This document shows positions 23,010-34,128 of a DNA stretch of 64,000 nt, one piece after another. The stretch covers positions 434,001-498,000 of the forward strand of contig JAJNNY010000011.1 in the NCBI GenBank assembly GCA_022453515.1. The letters run 5' to 3'. A model generated the notes under the pieces. It worked only from the letters and a program-made list of their open reading frames with translations, was not told the origin of the DNA and made no database searches. The position numbers and the translations under genes are program-made. Within the stretch, counting starts at the first letter, position 1. Each line of letters begins with the position of its first letter. The stretch comes from Astrocystis sublimbata (taxonomy: Eukaryota; Ascomycota; Sordariomycetes; Xylariales; Xylariaceae).

Positions 23010-24912
23010 ATGCAGTCGGTCACAGACAAGATGGACGACCCGTCAAGGATATTAGCTCAGGCGCGGCAACAGCTTGAGGCCCTGAAGCAGGCTGGTCTGA
23101 GTCGAGACGAGTTAATAGCGCTGTTGTCAGAAGAGCCCCAGCAATCGCAACCGCAACCGCAACCACCACAGCAACCTCAACAGCAACATCAACCGCAACC
23201 GCAACAGCACATGGCGCCGCCGCCTCCTGTTACGCCAGTCACGCCCGTGACGCCCGTGACACCCGTGACTCCCGATGGTACGAGGCTTCACCTACCTCCT
23301 TCTATACTTACCCCTGGCGACGAGCAAGTGTATTGACCATCTCCCAGCAGCATCTGCCCTGCAGAACTTTAGCTACCACGACATGAATGCTTCGTTCAAG
23401 CCGCCTCCACCGTACAGGTCGTCCGTATCGACGGTGTCCAGCATCTCGAGCCGTGACAGCTGCTTCTCGTCCAACTCGGTGCGCAGCTCTATCTCCGCCT
23501 CGTCGAATTCGTCAGGGGAGTCCAAGTTCTGGTGCACGTCGTGCAACAAGACCTTCAAGCGTAAGTTCGACTGGAAGCGCCACGAAGAGGAGTTCCACGA
23601 CCGCTCGCGCAAGTACCCCTGCGACAGCTGCAACCAGAGCTTCTGGGGTCCCAACACCTTTAACCAGCACCACAAGTCGGCCCATGGCTGCCAGACGTGC
23701 CCGCACGCCGAGATGGTGATGCGGCCGATGAGGAAGAGAAGGGCCTACGGCTGCGGCTTCTGCGCGGCGCTGCACGGCCAATTCGAGCGCCACATCGACC
23801 ACGTCGCGACGCACTTCGAGAACGGCATGACGAAGCAGGACTGGTCGCATTCCAATGTCATCTACGGGCTGCTGCACCAGCACGGCATCATCGAGGCCTG
23901 GAAGACGCTCGTCGCGAGCAAGCACAACCACTTCCCCGACCGCCAGCCCATGTTCGGCTGGTCGCCCGAGTCCACCGGCCGCGCGCACGGCTTCGTCGAG
24001 AACGAGGCCCCCGGCCAGCTACAGGACCTGCTGGAGTTCTTTGACGGTTCCAAGGAGAGCGCTAAGAAGATCGTGCAGTTGGCCGAGACGTGCGTCCACG
24101 TCGTCTTGCGTCCCAAGTCGCCGCCGTCGAGCCCGGCCTCAGCCCAGTCTCTGCCGTTGTCGACGGCCACCAGCAACTTGTCGCATCGACAGTCGGTCCG
24201 GGCCATGGTGCGGGAGCCGCGACGGTCCGCCTCGACATCGGCCATCAACAAGGCGGGTAAGATCATACGACGGACGGCAAGCGTCAATCCCTTTGATAAG
24301 TCACCGACGCCCCCTGCAACGCGCACCCCCGTGCCGTCCATGACCTTGCCGTCGTCGTCGCCTCACCAGCACCCTCAGCAACACCAGCATCAGCACCAGC
24401 AAGCCCAGCTGGGCTCGAACAGTCCGGGCCACGTATTCCCCAACTTCATGTCCCCTACGAATACCCCACACCCCCACCATCACCATCAACCCTCACTCAG
24501 TCCCATAAACACACAGCACACATATACGGACAAAGCCTTGCCGCCGCCCCCTCTGGAGCCCACATCGCCCATGGCCGTCGACTTTCCCACGTACCCGCCT
24601 CCGCCGCCTCCCGAGGCGCATCCTCATGCGCACCATATGCATCAAGCGCAGGCCCAAGGTTTCCTTCCCGAAGTCGATTTCGTGAATGATTGGCCTAGTT
24701 TTACGAGCCCACTTGTCGGACCAGGGGGTGTGCCGATGGGGGATGAGCATCAGCAACATCATCAATTACACGAGCAGCATCAACAACAACTAATACACGA
24801 ACAACAACACCAGCAACAACTACACCAACAGGCCATGACGCCATTCCAACCTCAGGGATTCCCCATCACTTGGGAGAATATGGGACATTACTCTAATACA
24901 CCAGGGCAATAA
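23010..24912 (+). CDS. C2H2 zinc-finger protein with Gln/His-rich C-terminus
   Basis: Likely DNA-binding regulator. Two exons (23010-23277 and 23351-24912) with a 73-bp intron give 609 residues; an in-frame ATG at 23031 would give 602. The N-terminus has DPSRILAQARQQLEALKQAG, then a Gln/Pro run and a PVTPVTP repeat. Three C2H2-type fingers follow the Ser-rich stretch: FWCTSCNKTFKRKFDWKRHE (C-x2-C-x12-H-x4-H), YPCDSCNQSFWGPNTFNQHH, and a third CGFCAALHGQFERHIDHVATH. A conserved block follows (WSHSNVIYGLLHQHGIIEAW). The C-terminal ~280 residues are Ser/Pro-rich, then His/Gln-rich, as in activation or low-complexity prion-like domains. The intron was placed because phase and GTACGA...CAGCAG signals fit and the upstream frame otherwise stops. 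The target is unknown. Confidence 0.85.
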
Positions 24913-27900
24913 GCCCCAATAATACTTGTTTTGTCCCGCCCCTCCGCAAGAAAAACAGCATTGCGGTACAACAAAATTTTGCATCACAGTACAGCAGAGA
25001 GCGAAAGAGCGAAGAACCAAAAGGGAACCTAATCAACATTACAGAAAAGTTATCAGACTTACTTCTTGTTGTTGTTTTCTTCCCTTTAACGACGTCGAGC
25101 GAAAGCGAAGGATATTTAATGATGAAACGCTACGAATCGGTTTTGGATGTATATTTTGGCCTAGGGTGTGTGTATGGCGATGTACACTTTTTCTGGTTTA
25201 TTTTTGCTTTTCTCGGTGTACGATGCCTGTTGAACTAACTATCTCTTATATTTTCCTTTGCGTCTCTTTTTCTTTGTCCTATCATACCGAACTGTTCTGT
25301 CTCTATCTCTTTGTTATCACGTGTGCCAATATCAAAATGGGTCGGATATTATGTTTTTTTATCTCCGCATTACGTGCCCGGCTATTCATTTTGCTTTGAG
25401 GCAAAAACACTTTTAGGGGAAGGCAACACGGGCAAAGGGGAAGGCAACAGGAGAAGGTGGGGAGGGGAGGGAAGGAAAACAATAATTCCCCCATTGCTGT
25501 CGTTTCAGCAGTCTCGCGAGACCATACCAGAGCGGACCCATACAGTACAGTTTGGAATTCCTGTTGCTGGGCATTAATGAACTTGATAAGCTTGCTTGCT
25601 TCTATATGGATAGACAGGAAGGAAGATATGAGATGAGTGGGTGAGAGAAGGATGGCTCCCTCGACTCTCATCTCATGGCTCAAGAACCGATCTGGTCAGA
25701 TCGGAGCGGATCAGAGCAGAGCATACTACGAGATGGAACTGTGGTAATCATTAGTGTAGTGTACTAATTACAATTGAGTTTGTTCGAAGAATCATATTCG
25801 ATGTTCAGCAGTTCTTTTTCTTCTGACAGTTGCATTTACTACGTGTCTGGACACTCACTTGCCTCCCTACGTACTATGTTACCTATGAGTCCCATACGTC
25901 CCCCTCAATAGGTGACAATGACATTTCGAGCTCAAGCTGGCTTCTTCCGCACCACGAAAATCCTCGGGCAGCCAGTTGACCCGCTGATAACCAGGCCTGC
26001 CAGGTTCACCCGAGAAAGAAAGGCCATTTACATTACCATGTCATGTCAGGGACCCAGACCCGAAGCCCGACAGCTGACTAACTTACGTGCCTACGTAAGT
26101 AGACTTGTCCATGTCCATGGTCTTTTCCCCATACTTGTTTCCGGTCGGGTCATCATCAGCAGTTCACGTTATCGAAGGTCCCTTACCTTAGACCGCGTTC
26201 GATGACAACCCCATTCGACTGTTCCAGAAGTCCGCACGCTGTCGGATTCGCCTTCTCCCATGGCGAACATATGCACATGGCTATCTATGTGGCTCGAGCT
26301 ATACTAGGACTTGCATTTGAGTTATCTTGGTTCGTTCGTTCGTCCACGTACGTATGTACCTAATGTACGAGTATGTCTGTAGACCAGGAACCCGCCTCCA
26401 GCTTCCAGCTCCAGCCCCGTTTGACTATCCCAGAAGTCCGTTACCTGCTTTGCTTGCTGGTTGAACTTGGCTACCTCTTTGGCCTGCGACCTACTCCCGA
26501 GTAGTATAAGCTCGGGTCACGTCACGGTCGATCCAGGGTGTGCCAGGGATCGAGAAAAGACCCTGGTTCCCTGGCTGGTGGATGGTCTTGTCTTTCTTTG
26601 GGCCTTTTGCCAAAATGTGCTTGCTGCTATGCTAAAGTTGAATAGGTTACTTACTTAGTTTTGCCCATCAGCCGCACTCTCTGTTGCGCCGGTCGCAGGA
26701 TATTTCGTGTCGGTCTAGCGCGCGTGCGGGTGGCGCTGGCTGGCCTTGGCTATGGTCCTGGCCGTGCGCTGCTCTGGTGATGTGTTGAGTTTAGTTCTTT
26801 TTGGCCTATAACTACTCATGAAGTGGAAGTGCTACACAGCACACAGTACAGTATATTGCTAATTGGTATGGTATGGGCAAGATACATGAGAAAGTGTGGA
26901 ACTACCTAAGTAGTTTATGTTCGGCACCTGAAACGGACGGTTTCGTGGGGGGGGCAGACGAGGGAAATGGTGGCGCGCCAGCGCTATGCTGCTTTTTCTC
27001 GCATGCTTGGCCCGATATGGTCTAAGTTCTGAAAACATCGCGAGCTGGGCTTGCGTGGGATCGACCTAACTAAACTCCCGTCTCCCCCATGTCAGGGTAT
27101 CTATCTTCCTAGCTATCTAGCTAGCTAGCTATCGGGATGCGCAAAGAAAAAGAGATATCTCCGTAGCCTCGTTCCTGACGAAGCTACGTGACTAGGCAAG
27201 CTAGGTACTTACTTGCAGGACATCACCTGCATTATCGGCTTCGACTCTTTTTTTCTCGTTGCCGTGAGAGCGAGCGAGCGAGCGAGCCATCGTGACTGAC
27301 TATCTATCTAAGATACCCACGAGGCTTTTTCTGGTGGGGACCTTGGCAACGAAACCAGCCGGCATTCGGAAACCGTTGAAGGATTTCGCGCGAAAGGGCG
27401 ATGTGCTAAGAGGTTGACCGGTGCAGAAAGTTGTCTGCGTGTGGCTTGGGGCTTGAGCTGCATGTCCCAATATCGCGAAAAAGACATGAGGGAGGGAGAA
27501 AAAAGAGGGATCGCCACTAACGACGACGTCCTTTCTGTTGGGATTCCTCGATGTCACTCTATCCCTGCGATATACCCATGTCGCTACTATATCAATACGA
27601 GGTCGCGCCAATATACTATCTGACGAAAGTATTATACTACTTACTATATTCTGTAGGTATGTGCGATGTGGGCGTCACGGGTGTGGTGATACGTCACACC
27701 AAACGCAGCAAAACGGTCTCCTGCAGGGCAGGGTCGCTCGTCCGATTGTGGTCTGTCCCGTCTGTCGTCGGTGAGTCGATTATATATATGTATACATACG
27801 TACATGCATACAAATGCATATACATATCATGATACTACCCTATGTACTTACTTTGTTCCGACTGGGTGGACGGTCCCGGCAGGCTCCCGTTTCTGACCCG

Positions 27901-28814
27901 ATGTATCAGACGCGAGCGAGCCTCGTTCCTCTCACCTCGGCTGTAGTAACCCAATGTGTAGATACGTGCCTAGGTATGCAAGAGTTCTATACGCTTCATC
28001 CTCGGGACCCGGATCTGAAGAACGCCATCCACCTCCACCCACTTGTGACGACTGAGCAGCGTCACGGAGCATTCCACCAAGTACTTACTTACAGTACACC
28101 AAGGCTAGGCCAGGCCCTACTATGCTGCAGTCTATGCTGCAACTACAGAAGACGATGTCACCTCAGAGAGCCCACCGCCCGGAAATTTCCATCCCACGCC
28201 AGCCAGAAGTGACGATTGGGTGCTCTGTATACTACTATACTATACTATACTACTACTTGACTAAGTCAGTAAGTGGGAGAGAGAGAGAGAGTCATTGGCT
28301 CCATATTAGAAAGATCGACCTAAGATTTTCACAGGTACCAGCCCCCGAACCAAGCAAAGAAGCACTATATGGGAATATAGTAGGGCTAGACACCATACTG
28401 GACAAGTGCCTGGTCAAGTGCGGGCTGTGTCGTCTCTCTAGACGACAGCTGGACTGGGCGAGCCAGGACCAGGTGTGTTCGAAGAGGGGGAGGGAGGGAG
28501 GGGAGGGGGCCATTCTCGACCATTCTGCGCCACGTGCTTACTTACATTACATACATGCCTTCTCTTGGAATTTCTACTAGGTAGATAGAGGAAGAGAAGG
28601 AGATACTGAATCATGAGGAAGGAGCCAGAGCCAAGGCCAGACCAGAAGGAGATCGATCAATCACCCCAAAGATGCTTCTGGCTCAATCTATGATCGTATG
28701 CTAATGCATGTACGTGCGTACGTACATACGGCTGGGAAAAACTCCGGGCGCTGGCGTGCTGCGCAAGCACGAGCGGGAGGGAAGAAGCAAGCAAGAAGCA
28801 AGAAGCAGATGCGG

Positions 28815-28850
28815 ACGCGGGACGCCAGACGCACGCGGGACGCCAGACGC
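28815..28850. repeat. 18-bp direct tandem repeat, two exact copies
   Basis: The unit ACGCGGGACGCCAGACGC occurs twice back to back (28815-28832 and 28833-28850), followed by the first seven bases of a third copy. Confidence 0.85.
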
Positions 28851-29054
28851 ACGCGGAAGCAGGCAGGCAGGCTGCGCTGCGCGCACGTACATTGATGCCC
28901 ACGCGGCGATCGCGAACGACGTGAATCAACGGCGTGGGCGGCTAGTCGTCACGAAAAGGGGGGATGGGGGGGGGAGAAGGGTTACATTGACAGTTTCTGA
29001 CATGACATGACCTAACGCGCATGTTTCTTCCTCGTGTAATGTACGTAATGTGTA

Positions 29055-29093
29055 TAGAGTGAGTGAGTAAGTGAGTAAGTGAGTGAGTTTGTG
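29055..29093. repeat. GAGT/AAGT microsatellite
   Basis: A tetranucleotide run of GAGT with interspersed AAGT units lies in the gene-poor region. No function is proposed. Confidence 0.8.
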
Positions 29094-32000
29094 CGCAAGT
29101 TTAAAGAGGTGAAGTGAAGTGACGGCTAGAAAAGAGGCGAATTGTACTGTAAGTAGAGTAGTTCGTTGGGTTGGCGAAAATCCACACACGAGGCCACTTT
29201 ACGTACGGCGTATCATCCATACATACCAGGGACCCAGATGCGCTAATAGACGGTTTTAGTTTTGCGGGGATTTTTGTCTTGGGGAGATAATCTGAGATCA
29301 ATCTGAGATAAGATGGTGTAGCGAGACGAGCGAGAGACTTTTCTTGTTTGACCCAGATGAGCCTCCTTGCCTAGTATGTAGGGAGACGTGGTGATCATGA
29401 TGAAAGACTTGTTCATGATCGACGACTTGGGATATCTACTTATCGAACGCTTTGGCATTTACTTCACCTCACATACACATACACATACATACGCCCGGAA
29501 GATGGATCCGAGAAAAGCTGGGTGGCGATGCCATCAGTTTAGTATACGATACCCTTTACGTCGACGCGTTCGGCGAGGGCACGGACATGCAAGCTAGCAC
29601 TTCGGATTCCAAGAGCCGCTAGCAATGGTACCTGCCTTAGGGATTACTGTACGTATGATGTCTCGGCAACATGTCAGACTTATGTACGAGTATGGGGAGG
29701 GGGCAAATTGTCTGGTTTGGAACCGGGTCGTTTTTGAAACTCATATGGCGTAAGTGAGTATGAAGGGTCACGTCTGCTGCCCACACAGTTTTGTTTCGTA
29801 GCCTTGCCAAAACCTTGCGGTAATATGTGATGTGACCACGTGCACGTTCTCTACTCGGAATTTGTCAAGTGGTAGATTGATGATGTTACCCTTACCCTGT
29901 ATGAAGATTTTTTCCTTGCTTGTGTTTTGTGTTGAGGACTTAGAATCTGATTGCACTAGTTTCCTTATCTTGAGTGAATTATCAATTACTAACTTACTAC
30001 TTTTCATGGCAGTGTTCTGGTGTGATAAGTGACCTGGGAGTCGCCATCATCCTCTGTGGTCACCGCCTCGCTCAGTTGAAAGGAATAGGGGTACTGAAGC
30101 AAGGACTGTATGAAAATGACTGAGATTGACGAATTTTGTAAAGAGAAACACGAGGTTCCTTGTGTGATATACGGCTCTCAAAATACTTGCGAAGCATGCT
30201 GTAAGGTCATAAAACGAAGCATGGGAATAGTCTTTACTGAACGCTTGTAACTGTTGATGTCTCGTCGTTCGTTGTCGTCTCTTATGTCGATAGATTGTAA
30301 CACGAATTTCAGTGCTACTGCTTCCATAGTGGCCGAGTTTATTTCGCTTAGACAAATGCACAACGTCGTCAGTTGAAGTTTCTTATACGATCCAGAACTC
30401 TGCGGCAGTAGGTGGTAATTACTTGATTGTAAATTTCAGTTTTTCTCAATATCGTGAAGTCATTACTGATACTTGTGTCACAACCAGGCCTTGGATGCCT
30501 CAATATCTCTGGAGTTCTTCCAAGAAAAGCGGTGCGAGGTCGTCCAGCGGAATCAGACTTACTGGTACAGACTGTAAGTCATTCACACCCACGTCACCGA
30601 AGTTAAGCTTCCATCAGTATATCGAGCAGGGATGCGCCGATGCTATTATCTGATAGCATATAGACGAACATTAAACTCCAAAGCCGGACTCACAACCTTT
30701 GATTCGAGAGGTAAGTTGGTCTAAGCCGATGATTCACATGAAGCACCATCCAATTTGCAAGTTCAAACACACAATTGGGAACAGTACTTGTTCTTTAAGT
30801 CCAGTCCTACTGGAAGCTCACCTAGCTATGTGCTCGAGGCCTCTTGCATACTAGGCTCATTGTACGAGTTGTTCAAGAGTTGCAGCCCATGGACACAGGA
30901 TTGAGGAAATCTTCATGATTTCAGCATCACCGCCCGGGTGACGTGTTGCAACTCACTCCCAACGAATCTAGGACACATCGGCAGTTCGTATTAATGCCAG
31001 AAACCGGATTGCCTATTTCACGAAACCGAGATAAGAAGGAAGACAGAGGCTTCGAATGAACTGCCAGCATGGGACCCCTAGCAAAGCAGTGAGGTACGCC
31101 GCGGGCGACGACGATGGCACGACGTGAGAATCAACACTCGTGTTTTCCCACGTAACAGCGTCAGTATAAACAGTGACGGGCTTTACATGATATCGGCATA
31201 CCACACATCCATACGACGGTGTATAGGCACCCAGGATATTATACAGTGGCACCTCGGCGGCGTCAACAACAACTTCACCGATCTCTCAGACGGGGGAAGC
31301 AGCCGACTTCATGTATCAGCTAGCATCATACACAACTGCACGGACACAACACCTCGAATACATTCGAAAATGCAGCCTCCCTCGTCCCACGAACATAGCT
31401 GCGGACTAACTACCTCTACTCATACACCTCGGCACGGCCAAGATAAATGGCCGCGATACTGCTTGCGCGACGACCACAACCACGACCCCGCGGATGCCCA
31501 GCATCCTTGCCAGAGGTCGATTGATGCAGGTCTTAGGGATCCGTCACGTTTTGAATCGGCTACGGCAGGCACCAAACCGGTCACCACCGAGTTCGCGCCC
31601 GCCGGCAGGGGCCTCGTGTGAGCCTTCAGCTTACCGCGCGTCTAAGGCAAGAGGAATGGGTTGGGCAGGCGGGCAGGCCCACTGCGCCGCCGTCCGTCGC
31701 CGTATATGTTTACACCCTGCCTGCCGACGCGAGGGTCGTTAATTATCTCACGAGATGGCGCGACGGAGATCGGCATCTGGGCGTTTACTACAAGGCTCGT
31801 GGTGGAGGTGGAGGTGGAGGGACCCTGCAGCAGAGCTAGGGGCTCGGAAGGTGAAGGAGGACCCTTGGGGATGGGTTTTCGGTCTTATCTCGACACTGAG
31901 AAGAAGATGGAGTTCTCCGAGACGGTACGGTTAATGATATCCGCGGCGATGTGGCCCCCCTTTGTCTCCGCGAAGCGGCGCTGGACAAAGCACGGGAATG

Positions 32001-34056
32001 TGCTTGTGGACTCACAGATTGTGGACCGTCACGATGGAAACGAACGGGGGCGGGGCATTGGGTTCCACGATGTCCTCCTGGTTTGCATGGTCGTTATCCG
32101 GGAGAAGCGCAGGGCCTTTTTGGGCAACTCGACGCGCGGGTGCAACCTGCTTGTGCAGGCCAGGTCGGTGTGCAGTCATCGAGTGGTACGAGCTCGACGT
32201 GTTGGATCTGATACGATGACTATGGCGGTAAGTGCCTTCCTTAGAAGAAATGGGAGAGGAATTGGAGTGGTGCTAAGGATCACGAGTTGTAGTTCATGTA
32301 TCAAGATCATAAAATGATATTGAAAATGATAGATGCTCGAAAACAAATTACATATCACCTCAATCTTAAGGTGCTGCAGATTCACTGGCATTCCTTGCCG
32401 CCGTATCTTGAAGCAATATCAGTCTGGATGACACTCTCGTGAGCGACCTGCGGCATGGTGTTGAGTTATCTCACCGACTACGTTGTGTTACTTACTACAT
32501 AACAATACCTAGTTTCATTGGTTCATTAGCTTTTCTTGTTTTTGTGAGCAACTGGACATATTTATATGATTGTCAAGACGGGCATATCGAGCTACCATGG
32601 ATGCACTATTATAAACCCCTACCCACGTAGCGTGAGTATAACTTCGTTCCACGTTGACAGCACCAAGCTTGGGAATTGAGGAAGCGGCACAGGTCAGGCG
32701 ATGTAGTAAGAGGGTAATAGATTGTCCCAAATGCAGTCTGCGCTCAGTATGACTCAGATATATGCATATGGAATGGTCGGCGCGATGTCTGGATCACATA
32801 TGTAAGTGGTCAGTAAGTCGTCTGACAGTCATGAGACCCGGTAAAGAATTCCCCGACATGACACGATGAATGGCCATTCACATCTTGGAACATCCAGACC
32901 GCATGAAAACAGCATGGGAAGAGTTTCAGAATAGGGGTATAGTAGTCTGCCACAATCTTTCTTCACCTTGAATGTAAGCAGACTGTTTGAGTGGTAGCTA
33001 CTGAGCGCTTTATGTTTGTCTACGGACTATCGCGCCGTCTGGTTTGTGATTGTCATGACACACTTCGATGTTTCACCCCCAAGTTTTACCCATGCTAGCT
33101 CATAGTTATCAATGTTAAGTTTCAAAACATGGGGTAAAGCATGTCGGAAGGAATTCACGATTTGCGGGGATAAATGACTCTTTGTTTACCTTCGGGTGTT
33201 AATAACTATCATAATTACTCTGGGATTTACTTTGCAATTAATCCCACGGCCTCAGATAGGTAAGGCTATATATAACTGTTCTATTGTGTGATGCTGAACC
33301 GATATCATTGCTCGTCTTTGGCCAAACGACCTAATAGTTCCCCAATACCATAAGCTCCAGACGCCAGGAGTTGTGCTTTACCTTGTTACGAGATTGACGC
33401 TTCTTTCCGTCCCACAGGGGACGGGATAACAGAAGATATGACCATCTCACAACCAATTGCGATCGATATCTGAGTGTTAAAACATCAACCTCGCCAATAC
33501 CAATTGATATATCATATCACTACGTTACGCCCCTCCCCCAGCTTTTCTCTCAGTCATTGTGACCAGGTTTTGTTACCTAGTCGATGGTATTGTTACCGGG
33601 TGAGGCTATGCACTGTAATGCTATCAAGGCTTACACTGATTTTTATGGCTGCGGAAATTTAAGCGGTCGAAACCCAACGTCTAACGCTATTTCATGGTCC
33701 ATTGTTGGTAGATTTAATTAGATAATTCTCGTCATTTTATGAACGTACTAGCACGTACGGAAAATGCCGTGTTCACCTAAGTGGCATCGGGTGTGGCAGT
33801 TGCACTGTACTGTAAGTTGTAAGCTGCCTGCTTGCATATTAGCAAGCCCTGGCCTAACTGTTTTGCGACTTTTAAGCAGCATAAACACCTGATTCTGCGC
33901 GCAAGGAGTAGCACACGAATTGATAACTACGGAAAACTGCTCACGTATTCTGCTTCAGAGACTGCCCGTAATAAAGGATGAGGGATGTCTTGAACAAGAT
34001 ATATATGCTGTAATTAAGAGCACAGTGTTTACACACCTTGCCAGTATAACGCACAG

Positions 34057-34128
34057 AGCTAGCTAGCTCAGTGGAAGAGCGCCGGGCTCATAACCCGGAG
34101 GTCGATTGATCGAAACAATCGCTAGCTA
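34057..34128 (+). tRNA. Initiator-type tRNA-Met (CAT)
   Basis: The 72-nt sequence folds into a full cloverleaf. The acceptor stem AGCTAGC pairs with GCTAGCT. The D arm is GCTC/GAGC, the anticodon stem CCGGG/CCCGG, and the T stem GATTG/CAATC. The anticodon loop is CTCATAA, so the anticodon is CAT. Features of eukaryotic initiators are present: an A1:T72 pair, three consecutive G:C pairs closing the anticodon loop, and a T loop ATCGAAA with A at positions 54 and 60 instead of TTCG...T. An A box (TAGCTCAGTGG) and a B box (GATCGAAAC) are visible, and TTTT follows at 34133-34136. There is no intron. CCA is not encoded, as expected. Confidence 0.85.

Larger units (their letters stand above)
24913..34056. 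other. Gene-poor, microsatellite-rich region, 9.1 kb
   Basis: No frame here shows a recognisable family or convincing splicing. Contents visible by eye: CTAG-type repeats near 27105-27130; a (GAGC)n run near 27268-27290; ACTAT repeats near 28230-28250; an 18-bp tandem repeat at 28815-28850; and GAGT/AAGT repeats near 29055-29090. A GC-richer, coding-like patch lies at 31.6-32.2 kb, with several overlapping frames that break up. The 32.3-34.0 kb part is AT-richer. Long non-coding transcripts or unrecognised lineage-specific genes cannot be excluded. Confidence 0.45.

Noticed and set aside
23512..24343. Long frames on both strands over the C2H2 gene
   Set aside because: They are composition-driven shadows of the sense frame, with no motif and no splice signals.
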